A stretch of 13,383 nucleotides of DNA from an uncultured Desulfobacterales bacterium. GTDB lineage: Bacteria; Desulfobacterota; Desulfobacteria; Desulfobacterales; JAFDCJ01. The stretch lies in contig CALZJV010000366.1 in the NCBI GenBank assembly GCA_945787595.1, forward strand, positions 1 through 13,383, in the 5' to 3' direction. A model generated the notes under the pieces. That model was not told where the DNA came from. It did no database searches and worked only from the letters and a program-made list of their open reading frames with translations. Position 1 is the first letter of the stretch; each line of letters begins with the position of its first letter. A program made the position numbers and the translations under genes. This document shows, in pieces, positions 6,375 through 13,383 of the stretch.

Positions 6375-7469
6375 ATGGCTAATACTGCAAAAGCGGCTGT
6401 GATGACGGCAGCCGGCCATGATCTGGAAATCAAAGCGTATCCTCTGCCCCGGGTGGAAAAAGGGTGTATTTTGGTTAAAATTACCTGTTGCACGATTTGC
6501 GGTTCGGATGTTCATTCCTGGAGCGGCCGCAGAACCGCTCCCACCCCGATTATTTTAGGGCATGAAATAGTAGGCAAAATCGTAGAGTTGGGAGAAGGCG
6601 TAACCCATGACTCCGGGGATCGGTCCCTTAAAATTGGCGACCGGATTACCTGGACCATCATGGACAACTGCGGCAAGTGTTATTACTGCCGCGAAAAAGA
6701 ATTAATGATGAAGTGCCGAAATCTTAAAAAATACGGTCATGACAGTTGTGAAGAACCCCCCCATTTTATTGGGGGTTTCGCCGAATATTGTTATATTACT
6801 CCGGGAACCTGCGCCATAAAGGTACCTGATAATTTAACCGACGAAGAAGTCGCACCTGCCAATTGTGCCCTGGCGACGGTAGTCGCCGGCTGGGAAGCCG
6901 CGGCGGTCAAGCCATTTGAAAATGTGTTGATACAGGGAGCCGGAGCACTTGGGTTCTATGCCGCTGCCTTGGCCAGGCACTATGGATGTCGTCGTATCAT
7001 CGTGAGCGACATTTTGGATCATCGTCTGGAATTTATTAAGACGTTTGGTGCCACGGATACTTTAAACGTCAAGGGGATGTCCGATGATGACACGATTCAG
7101 GTTGTCCGTGATTTGACGGGTGGTTTTGGCGTGGATTGCGTGCTGGAAGTCGCCGGGATTCCGAGCCTTATCCCGCCAGGTTTGAAATGCCTGAGAATGG
7201 GCGGTCGATATGTGGAAATCGGCAATTCCTCTCCGGGCGCAGATTTCACGTATGATGCCTGTGATATTGTGTGGCGCAGGCTCACTCTCAAAGGAATCCA
7301 CAATTACGATGCCAGGCATCTGCAAATGGGCGTAGATCTGCTGGCGATGACCCACTACCGGTTTCCTTACAAAGAGATTGTCACTCATCGGGTCAGTCTG
7401 GCAGACATCAACCAGGGATTACGGTTGGCCGAATCCGGTGCGGCCGTGCGGGTTGCGGTACTGCCCTAA
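6375..7469 (+). CDS. Zinc-dependent medium-chain alcohol dehydrogenase, phosphonate-associated type
   Basis: NAD(P)-dependent alcohol/polyol dehydrogenase of the MDR superfamily, 364 aa. Catalytic zinc ligands are Cys42 (CTICGSDVH), His63-Glu64 (GHEIVG) and probably Cys164 (PANCALAT). A second, structural zinc site uses Cys99, 102, 105 and 114; the last gap is eight residues instead of the usual seven. The Rossmann motif GAGALG is at 188-193, and Asp212 (VSDILDHR) after the second strand favours NAD over NADP. GGGGGAA before ATG 6375 is a good ribosome binding site. The sequence resembles the clade named HpnZ (TIGR03366, from memory), defined by repeated association with phosphonate catabolism genes. 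That agrees with its place behind a PhnX-like HAD and phn importer. It could oxidise a hydroxyalkylphosphonate or reduce the released aldehyde. Confidence 0.85.
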   Translation: MANTAKAAVMTAAGHDLEIKAYPLPRVEKGCILVKITCCTICGSDVHSWSGRRTAPTPIILGHEIVGKIVELGEGVTHDSGDRSLKIGDRITWTIMDNCGKCYYCREKELMMKCRNLKKYGHDSCEEPPHFIGGFAEYCYITPGTCAIKVPDNLTDEEVAPANCALATVVAGWEAAAVKPFENVLIQGAGALGFYAAALARHYGCRRIIVSDILDHRLEFIKTFGATDTLNVKGMSDDDTIQVVRDLTGGFGVDCVLEVAGIPSLIPPGLKCLRMGGRYVEIGNSSPGADFTYDACDIVWRRLTLKGIHNYDARHLQMGVDLLAMTHYRFPYKEIVTHRVSLADINQGLRLAESGAAVRVAVLP

Positions 7470-7538
7470 CTGTTGCTGGTTTGCCGTGGGAATAAATCAA
7501 TTTGAAGTTATTTTTCATTCTTGAATCGCTTGTATATG

Positions 7539-7591
7539 CATGAGCAGGCTGCCAAGAAAGAAATGACGGGCCTGGCAAATCGACGCTCATG
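7539..7591. other. Possible structured element in the gap before the TIM-barrel gene
   Basis: CATGAGC (7539-7545) and GCTCATG (7585-7591) are perfect inverted arms. Inside them GCCA (7551-7554) can pair with TGGC (7573-7576), giving a two-step stem in the 167-bp gap. The loop lengths are large and the arms short, so chance is possible. Confidence 0.22.
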
Positions 7592-7636
7592 AAAGGACGG
7601 GATTTGCAGTTTAAAATCTAAAGAAAGGCTCTGGTA

Positions 7637-8536
7637 ATGATCGCTTTATCGACCTATTCCCTTTTTCTAAAAATGAATTATCTGGAGGCAATTCAATTTG
7701 CCGTTGATTCTGGGTTTCAAGGTGTTGAAATCTGGTCCAATGTTTTTGATTTTGAGCCCGGAATTGTAAATGATGGAGATGTTGCGACGATTAAGACCAT
7801 CGCTCAAAATAATCACCTCTCTCTGGCCGTACATTTTATCGGCGACGCGAATCTTGCCGATATCAATACTGGGCATTTAGCAGAAAGCAGAAGGCAGCTG
7901 AGAGAAACCATCCGGCTTTGTCACGATATCGGAGGGGAGGTTGTTATCATTCACCCGGGAATTGCCGCACCCTTGTCTGTTCAAAAAAGGCATCCACTTA
8001 CCCAATACCCGAAATTTACCCTGGAAAATATAAAAAAAGAAGCTTTGCTGCGCTTTAAGGAATCTTTATATGATGCAACTTCCGTTGCCGAAACATTTAA
8101 TGTGGTCATTGGGTTGGAAAACTTCAGCCATGTCAGGAATTGTATTCAGTCAAAATATGAAGAACTGGTTGAATGGGTAGATGAAATTAACAGTCCCGCC
8201 TTGAAGATTACGCTAGACATCGGACATGCCAACCTTGAAGGTGGTGTCGAAAAGGCCATCGAAATATTCGGCTCGCGCATCGTGCATATTCACTTAAATG
8301 ATAATGACGGACAATCCAGCCTCCATGGTAGGCTCGGTTCCGGGACCATTGACTGGCTAGCGATCGCCCCTTTTCTGGCATCCTTCAAAGGTATGCTTTC
8401 CCTGGAACTCATCGGCGTTGAAAATCCGGAGGATGAGGTTTTACGCAGTAAAGCTTTTCTGGAAAATTTATTAAATCAAAAAGCCGATGACTGTCAGGCC
8501 AAACAACATGGACCAAAGGATTTTGAGGCGTCTTAA
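7637..8536 (+). CDS. Sugar phosphate isomerase/epimerase-like TIM-barrel protein
   Basis: Member of the xylose-isomerase-like / AP endonuclease family 2 barrel (PF01261 type), 299 aa, usual length. Likely divalent-metal ligands are Glu161 (GLENFSH), Asp194 and His197 (TLDIGHAN), His217/His219 (VHIHLNDND) and Glu257 (LSLELIG); His106 lies in IIHPG. GAAAGG at 7622-7627 precedes ATG 7637. Proteins of this fold isomerise or epimerise sugars or dehydrate polyols; the sequence does not say which. It follows the dehydrogenase by 167 bp and precedes a terminator-like hairpin, so it is probably the last gene of the enzyme block. A DNA-repair role is unlikely in this setting. The last 20 residues are hydrophilic and look unstructured. 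Confidence 0.85.
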   Translation: MIALSTYSLFLKMNYLEAIQFAVDSGFQGVEIWSNVFDFEPGIVNDGDVATIKTIAQNNHLSLAVHFIGDANLADINTGHLAESRRQLRETIRLCHDIGGEVVIIHPGIAAPLSVQKRHPLTQYPKFTLENIKKEALLRFKESLYDATSVAETFNVVIGLENFSHVRNCIQSKYEELVEWVDEINSPALKITLDIGHANLEGGVEKAIEIFGSRIVHIHLNDNDGQSSLHGRLGSGTIDWLAIAPFLASFKGMLSLELIGVENPEDEVLRSKAFLENLLNQKADDCQAKQHGPKDFEAS

Positions 8537-8552
8537 ATTTTTTAAACCCTGG

Positions 8553-8577
8553 CTTGTTTGGACAAACAAGTTTTTTT
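8553..8577 (+). terminator. Terminator-like hairpin with T7 between enzyme block and peptide-type importer
   Basis: CTTGTTT (8553-8559), loop GGAC, AAACAAG (8564-8570), then seven T. The form is that of an intrinsic terminator, but the 7-bp stem has only two G-C pairs and may leak. With only 69 bp between the TIM-barrel gene and the binding-protein gene, it may attenuate rather than fully stop transcription. Confidence 0.5.
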
Positions 8578-8605
8578 AAACCTAATAATATAAGGAGACA
8601 TGATT

Positions 8606-10137
8606 ATGCAAAATGAAAAAGGGAAACCCAAGAAAGAGCGAAATAGGGAATTAAAATCAGGTCTTTCACGCCGCGAGTTTATCGTCGGCACCACTGCCGG
8701 TTTTGTCACCTTATCACTCGGTGACTTGTTTTTGCCATCCCTTGGCAAGGCGGCAACGCCGCAAAAAGGCGGGAAATTGGTCTATGCCGGCAGCTATAAA
8801 AACACCAAACACAAAAGCGCTAAAAATGCAAAACATCCATATTACGGTATTGAAATCAGAACCAAAAATACATACAACCAGCTGACATGGGTTGACGAAA
8901 ACCTCAACGTGGTGCCGGAAGTCGCCACGGCCTGGGAAGCCAATGACGGCCAGGACGTTTGGGAAGTCACCATCCGGGAAGATATTCAATTCCACGACGG
9001 TCGTCCCCTGACGGTGGAAGACGTGGTGGCCTCCTATAATTTGCATAAAGACGCCAAACTGGGCACCTCATTTGCAAAAAAGTTGGTTGACAAGGTGGAG
9101 AAGATCGGTCCCAACAAAGTCCGATTTTATCTCAAGACTCCCAACAGTGAGTTTGCCTGGAATATGGCCGAGTACCGGCAGGTGATGCGGCGCCGCTGGA
9201 AGAAATGGGACTGTCAGGTATCGGCAGCGGTCCTTTCAAGTTTGCCAAGGTCGACGTGGGGCGCAGAGTCATATACGAAGCCAACGAAAAATACTGGGGC
9301 AGGGGGCCCTATCTTGACACCCTGGAATGCGTCAACCTGCCGGGTATGAATCCCTTAAACGGCTACCTGTCCGGACAGTTTGATGTGCTGGCGAGCGTCG
9401 ATCCATCTCTGATCGGCCAGCTGCAAAAAACACCTGATACCGTCATCGACATTAGTGTTGCCGGTGACCAGATACTCATGGTGCTGCCAAAATATGAGGG
9501 ATCCCCTTTTATGGACAAGCGCATTCGTCAGGCGCTGTCCCTGGCACTCGACCGGGAGGCCATTATTCGCATTGTTTACGGCGGCAAAGCCGGTTGGATT
9601 TCCAACGACTCCCACATGGCGGCAACCAATGAGGATTTTCTACCGAAAGAACCGATACGTGATGCCAAGAAAGCCAAGCAGCTGTTGACCGAGGCCGGAT
9701 ATCCCAACGGCATCACCCTGCCGACATTTTATTATGCACCCTATGTCCCCGAAATCACCCGGGTGCTATCGGTGGCGGCGGAATCCGTAAAGGCAGCCGG
9801 TATTACCATGAAGATCGAGGAGAGACCGATGGCTGGTTACCGCAAATGGCGCGTGGAGGACAAGGAAAAAACCCGCAAACATCGTTTTGCCATGGGTCCC
9901 GTCGGTCCGCGCAACCCGGCCATGAATCTGTTCCGCATGGCCCGTCCCACCTATAATGAAAGCGGATACTGGCACCCCTGTGCGGAAGGGGATCAGTACA
10001 TCGCGCTCTATAAAAAGGCCATGCGAACCGGTGATCCTATGGCACGCCGAAAGATATATCATGAGATGCAGCGTCTTTTGCAGGAAGAGGTGCCCGCCAT
10101 CTTTTTGACCGGCCGGCGCGAAACTTTGATTAAATGA
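8606..10137 (+). CDS. Peptide/nickel-type ABC transporter substrate-binding protein (SBP family 5), Tat-exported, frameshifted
   Basis: Periplasmic binding protein of the DppA/OppA family. AAGGAG at 8592-8597 suits ATG 8606 better than ATG 8600. The N-terminus has a Tat signal: SRREF (21-25), a hydrophobic stretch to about residue 48, then KAATPQKGGKLVYAG. Family segments such as FHDGRPLTVEDVVASY and, after the break, GIGSGPFKF, VIYEANEKYWG and RIRQALSLALDREAII are clear. Reading changes frame between about 9187 and 9193. The first frame ends coherently at YRQVM, the second resumes at PLEEMG, and one base appears to be missing. The joined protein would be about 510 aa. It stops at PAIFLTGRRETLIK, some 25-30 residues before family members normally end. 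It may be a pseudogene or carry a sequencing error. The substrate could be a peptide, nickel or another small solute. Confidence 0.85.
9185..9195 (+). other. Frameshift site in the family 5 binding-protein gene
   Basis: The bases after ATG at 9185-9187 are CGGCG and then CCG CTG GAA GAA ATG, which continue the protein in another frame. Five bases lie where three or six are needed, so a one-base loss in a GC-rich stretch is the simplest explanation. There is no A/T-rich slippery heptamer of the programmed kind. Confidence 0.75.
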
Positions 10138-10169
10138 AAGGGGAATGCGGGTTGCCCAAATTCCCCTTT
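10137..10169 (+). terminator. Strong hairpin after the binding-protein gene
   Basis: AAAGGGGAAT (10137-10146) pairs perfectly with ATTCCCCTTT (10160-10169). Inside, GGG (10149-10151) can pair with CCC (10155-10157) around TTG. It begins on the last base of the stop codon and ends in TTTT. Such hairpins between a binding-protein gene and its permease genes often cause partial termination or protect the 3' end, raising binding-protein levels over the membrane subunits. Confidence 0.6.
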
Positions 10170-10270
10170 TATCAAAAGTATTGGATTTCTGCCATGATGG
10201 TGGGAAAAATACGGGATTGTTTCAAAACTTGAGAAATTGGTAATTTCGCATTGAGACGCGGAGGCTAACC

Positions 10271-11215
10271 ATGTTGACGGCCATATTGCGACGGATCGGG
10301 TTGTCGTTGCTGATTCTTTTTTTGGTTTCCGTCTTGGTCTTCCTGTCAACAGAGGTGCTGCCGGGCGATGCCCTCGATGTCTTTTTGACCGCCGATGATC
10401 TGTCGGTGATGGAGCCCGAACAGATCGAGGCCTTGCGGCGCGATTTCGGTCTGGATAAACCGGCAATTTGGCGTTTTTTTCAGTGGCTGTCGGGTGCTGT
10501 GGTCGGGGATTTCGGCGTTACCTTTATCGACAAGACGCGCGTTTCCGAAGTCATATGGGACCCTTTGCTGAACTCATTGCTGCTGGGCCTCGTAATTACC
10601 ATTATTGCCGTACCGGTTGCGCTGGCCATCGGCAGCACTACCGGTTACTACCGGGGCCGCAAACCCGATGCGGTGGTCTCCTCCCTGGCGATAATCGGAT
10701 ATTCCATACCTGATTTTGTCATCGGTACCCTTCTCATCATTTTTTTTTCGGTCTGGATCCCGCTGTTTCCGGCGCTAATCCTGGTGTTTGCGGATGCCTC
10801 CGTCTGGGAGCTGCTCAAGGTTTCAATCATGCCGGCGGTCACCGTCATCATCGGGCATGTTGCCCATCTCAGTCGGCTGTTGCGGGCGGGATTCATCGAA
10901 GCCATGAACTGCGAATTCATCGAAAGAGCAAGACTTTCCGGTGTGCCGGAAAAACGTATTGTATTCCGGCACCCCTCGCTAAATTCGGTGGCGCTCTTTA
11001 TTGCCGGCCTGCTCAACGGGCTGATTGTGATTGAAAAGGTTTTCGGCTATCCGGGACTCGGTTTGCAGTTGATCGAGGCTGTGGACAAACGGGAAGTGCA
11101 TGTGGTTCAGGCGATTACGTTTCTCGGTGCCGTGCTTGTGATCGGCATGAATCTCTTGGCGGATTTATCCATCATTGTTCTCGATCCGCGCGTCCGGAGC
11201 CATAAACATGAGTGA
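10271..11215 (+). CDS. Peptide/nickel-type ABC transporter permease, DppB type
   Basis: First membrane subunit of the importer, 314 aa. An N-terminal membrane segment (about 9-27) is followed by the family motif LPGDALD (30-36) and a periplasmic loop with RRDFGLDKP (56-64) and VVGDFGVTF, all standard for DppB/OppB. The transmembrane core starts near 100. The EAA loop lies at about 215-235 (EFIERARLSGVPEKRI), contacting the ATPase. VIEKVFGYPGLG near the end is also diagnostic. GGAGG at 10260-10264 gives a seven-base-scale spacing to ATG 10271. It overlaps the DppC-type gene by 8 bp, so the two are translationally coupled. It is intact, unlike the binding-protein gene before it. Confidence 0.92.
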   Translation: MLTAILRRIGLSLLILFLVSVLVFLSTEVLPGDALDVFLTADDLSVMEPEQIEALRRDFGLDKPAIWRFFQWLSGAVVGDFGVTFIDKTRVSEVIWDPLLNSLLLGLVITIIAVPVALAIGSTTGYYRGRKPDAVVSSLAIIGYSIPDFVIGTLLIIFFSVWIPLFPALILVFADASVWELLKVSIMPAVTVIIGHVAHLSRLLRAGFIEAMNCEFIERARLSGVPEKRIVFRHPSLNSVALFIAGLLNGLIVIEKVFGYPGLGLQLIEAVDKREVHVVQAITFLGAVLVIGMNLLADLSIIVLDPRVRSHKHE

Positions 11216-12053
11216 GAAATTGATTAAATCCATACTGCACCACAGTCCCGGTACCACGATCGGCGTTTTTCTGGTGCTAATTCATTTGCTCAGTGCTTTG
11301 TTGGCGCCCCTGATTGTGCCTTACGGGCCGACTGAACTGGCCGGTCCCAGTTTGCTGGCACCTGGATCTTCCGGGCATTTGCTGGGCACCGATGTGATCG
11401 GCCGTGATTATCTCACCCGTTTGGTGATCGGGGGGCGCACCTCGATTTTTGTCGCCATGCTGGGCGCCCTCAGTGCCGTGATTATCGGCGGATTGATAGG
11501 TGTTTCGGCCGCCTACATCGGAGGGTTCTATGACGATGCCATCATGCGTATCGTAGACACCAAGCTTTCCATTCCCGGGGTACTTTTCGTGGCGTTGTGT
11601 GTGGTGGGCTTTGGCCGCTCCATACCGGTATTAACGATCGTGATTGCTATTAATTACATGCCCGGAGCCCTGCGCATCATCCGTTCCCAGGCCTTGACCC
11701 AGGTGCCTCTGGATTACGTGAAATCCGCCCGGTTGCGCGGTGAATCAAAACTTGCGGTAATCATTCGCGAGCTATGCCCGAATGTTCTGGAAGTGGTGGC
11801 CGTTGAGTTTGCCCTCCGGACGTCATCGGCGATTCTGGCGGTCAGTGCCCTGTCATTTCTCGGTCTGGGCATCTCACCGCCGACACCCGATTGGGGATTG
11901 ATGGTTTACGAAGGCATCCGGCAGATCTATATCGCACCGTGGCTGGTGTTGCTCCCGGCTTTTTTTATCAGCACACTGGTCATCGGTCTGAATTTTGCCA
12001 CTGATGGACTGGCCAATGCCTTTGGCCTGGACGCTGCCCGCGGCCTTTATTAA
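11208..12053 (+). CDS. Peptide/nickel-type ABC transporter permease, DppC type
   Basis: Second membrane subunit, 281 aa from ATG 11208. That start lies inside the end of the DppB gene (ATGAGTGA overlap) and gives MSEKLIKS. The upstream ATG at 11175 would overlap more and adds an unlikely leader. Features are a first membrane segment at about 18-37, then HLLGTDVIGRDYLTRLVIGGRTS (58-79), which links to the core. Next come VDTKLSIPGVL (116-125) and the EAA loop DYVKSARLRG (169-178). LSFLGLGISPPTPDWG is a hallmark of DppC/OppC proteins. The next gene starts only 7 bp later, so DppB, DppC and the ATPase are tightly packed in one operon. Substrate specificity is not visible. Confidence 0.92.
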   Translation: MSEKLIKSILHHSPGTTIGVFLVLIHLLSALLAPLIVPYGPTELAGPSLLAPGSSGHLLGTDVIGRDYLTRLVIGGRTSIFVAMLGALSAVIIGGLIGVSAAYIGGFYDDAIMRIVDTKLSIPGVLFVALCVVGFGRSIPVLTIVIAINYMPGALRIIRSQALTQVPLDYVKSARLRGESKLAVIIRELCPNVLEVVAVEFALRTSSAILAVSALSFLGLGISPPTPDWGLMVYEGIRQIYIAPWLVLLPAFFISTLVIGLNFATDGLANAFGLDAARGLY

Positions 12054-12060
12054 AAGATTT

Positions 12061-13383
12061 ATGAGCTTACTCAACTTAAAAAAACTTACCGTCGGCTATG
12101 TTAATCCGTCCGGAGAACTCGTCCCGGCTGTCAAGGATGTCAGTTTCTATTTGAAAAAAGGGGAAACCCTGGGCATCGTTGGCGAGAGCGGATGTGGCAA
12201 ATCCACCCTGGCCCGGGCGATTCTCGGCTATTGTCGCCCCGGAAGCTTAATCATGGGTGGCGAGGTGCTGTTCGACGGTGAGGACATTTTGCAGATGAGT
12301 TCATCGCAACTGCGCGATTTGCGCGGTCAACGCATCGCGATGGTACCGCAGAACCCCCTGAGCTCGTTAACCTACCACATGAAGGTGGGACCGCAAGTGG
12401 ATGAAATTTTGAAAATTCACCGAGGGATGGGCAGCAAAGCCGCGCACATCCATACCCTTGAGCTGTTTGCCGGAACCAACCTGCCGGATCCCGAGCAGAT
12501 TTATGATCGCTACCCCCATGAGATCTCCGGCGGACAACGGCAACGGGTGGTGATTGCCGGAGCACTGGCCTGCCAGCCGGCCATTATGGTTCTCGACGAA
12601 CCCACCACGGCCCTTGACACGACCACCGAGATTCAGGTCCTTAAGCTAGTTAAAGATTTGCGGCAAGAAAATGACATGGCCTTGATCTATATCACCCACG
12701 ACCTCACACTGACCGATTACATTTGCGAAAATGTGCTCGTCATGCTGGACGGCAAGGTCGTCGAGCAAGGACGGGTGGCCAACATCTTTAAGCATCCTCA
12801 GACGGACTATTCAAAAATGTTGATCGCAGCGATTCCGCGGGTGGATGCGAAATCGGGCGCTGATGCTTTCTTGCCGGCTGCCGGCGTTCCACAGCCACTG
12901 TTGGAAGTCGACCACTTAAAGTTCCGATATAGGCAACGACGGTCCTTGGCCACAATATTTAAGTCCCGGGAAGAACCACTGGCCGTAAATAATGTCTCCT
13001 TTGATCTGGCGCACGGTGAAACGATCGGTTTGGTGGGTGAATCCGGCAGTGGTAAATCGACCATCGCCAATATCATCTGCGGTCTGCTGACCCCGACGAC
13101 GGGCAATGTCGTGTTCGATAGTCAGCCTATCAGCACCCCCGCCGAAAAGCGGTCCCTGGATCTGCGAAAACGGATTCAAATCATTTTCCAGGACCCGTTA
13201 TCTTCGCTCAATCCCCGTCACAGAATTGAAACCATCCTGACCCGGCCGCTTAAAATATTTTTCGGCCTCAAGGGAAAGGCTGCGCGCGACCGCGCCATTG
13301 AGTTGCTGGAAGCCATGGAATTGCTGCCAGAGCATCTTTCCCGCTTTCCCCGGCAACTGTCCGGCGGTCAGCAGCAGCGGGTT
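12061..13383 (+). CDS. Fused two-domain peptide-type ABC transporter ATPase (DppD-DppF type), 3' end outside window
   Basis: The frame is open from ATG 12061 to the window edge, 441 codons, and no stop is reached. Domain 1 (about 1-260) has Walker A GESGCGKST (41-49), Gln97 in the Q-loop, signature ISGGQ (155-159), Walker B MVLDE (176-180) and switch His213. It resembles DppD/OppD. A linker at about 260-278 leads to domain 2. That domain has Walker A GESGSGKST (326-334), Gln377 (IFQDPLSSLNPR) and signature LSGGQ (433-437), as in DppF/OppF; its Walker B and His lie beyond the edge. Such fusions replace two separate ATPase genes in many Dpp/Gsi/Yej-type importers. All visible catalytic residues are intact. 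The gene starts 7 bp after the DppC-type gene, with no strong ribosome binding site, which suggests coupled translation. Confidence 0.93.
   Translation, partial: MSLLNLKKLTVGYVNPSGELVPAVKDVSFYLKKGETLGIVGESGCGKSTLARAILGYCRPGSLIMGGEVLFDGEDILQMSSSQLRDLRGQRIAMVPQNPLSSLTYHMKVGPQVDEILKIHRGMGSKAAHIHTLELFAGTNLPDPEQIYDRYPHEISGGQRQRVVIAGALACQPAIMVLDEPTTALDTTTEIQVLKLVKDLRQENDMALIYITHDLTLTDYICENVLVMLDGKVVEQGRVANIFKHPQTDYSKMLIAAIPRVDAKSGADAFLPAAGVPQPLLEVDHLKFRYRQRRSLATIFKSREEPLAVNNVSFDLAHGETIGLVGESGSGKSTIANIICGLLTPTTGNVVFDSQPISTPAEKRSLDLRKRIQIIFQDPLSSLNPRHRIETILTRPLKIFFGLKGKAARDRAIELLEAMELLPEHLSRFPRQLSGGQQQRV

Noticed and set aside
9185..9207. Programmed ribosomal frameshift in the binding-protein gene
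   Set aside because: No slippery heptamer; the GC-rich context fits a simple base loss better.
1..13383. CRISPR array, tRNA gene, insertion sequence or phage genes
   Set aside because: No regularly spaced repeat, cloverleaf, transposase or integrase seen on either strand.

Overview
The window looks like a chromosomal stretch from a Gram-negative bacterium with roughly balanced GC. Evidence is the Sec and Tat signal peptides on periplasmic binding proteins and the long, repeat-rich gaps between genes. The overall style, including the HD-domain gene at the left edge, suggests Desulfobacterota (old Deltaproteobacteria, Desulfobacterales-like). No rRNA or lineage marker is present, so this placement is inference. 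Every convincing gene is on the + strand.

Left edge (3-392): the C-terminal part of an HD-domain phosphohydrolase, probably unrelated to what follows. Block 1 (665-4479): a complete phosphonate-type ABC importer in the order phnD, phnC, phnE, phnE. It has a Sec-exported binding protein, an ATPase and two divergent permease subunits. Its gaps of 181, 221 and 86 bp are wide for a transporter operon, and the gaps carry small repeats. A 431-bp gene-free gap follows, holding two hairpins and a degenerate 7-bp repeat.

Block 2 (4911-8536): four probable catabolic enzymes. They are a phosphonatase-like HAD hydrolase (Schiff-base Lys and DxSGT motif visible), a second HAD hydrolase of the HAD-IA/YihX type, a zinc-dependent medium-chain alcohol dehydrogenase resembling the phosphonate-associated clade, and a sugar phosphate isomerase/epimerase-like TIM-barrel protein. 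A terminator-like hairpin with T7 follows.

Block 3 (8606-13383, open at the right edge): a peptide/nickel-type (Dpp/Opp) ABC importer. It has a Tat-exported family 5 binding protein broken by one frameshift near 9190, DppB- and DppC-type permeases overlapping by 8 bp, and a fused two-domain ATPase (DppD plus DppF type) that runs off the window.

Working model (inference): PhnDCEE imports a phosphonate, the dehydrogenase makes or removes an aldehyde, and the PhnX-like HAD cleaves the C-P bond of a phosphonoaldehyde. Neither PhnW transaminase nor C-P lyase genes are in the window, so a hydroxyalkylphosphonate entering through the dehydrogenase is an attractive but untested substrate. The second HAD, the TIM-barrel protein and the peptide-type importer may extend the pathway to a larger phosphonate-bearing molecule, or may belong to a separate pathway.
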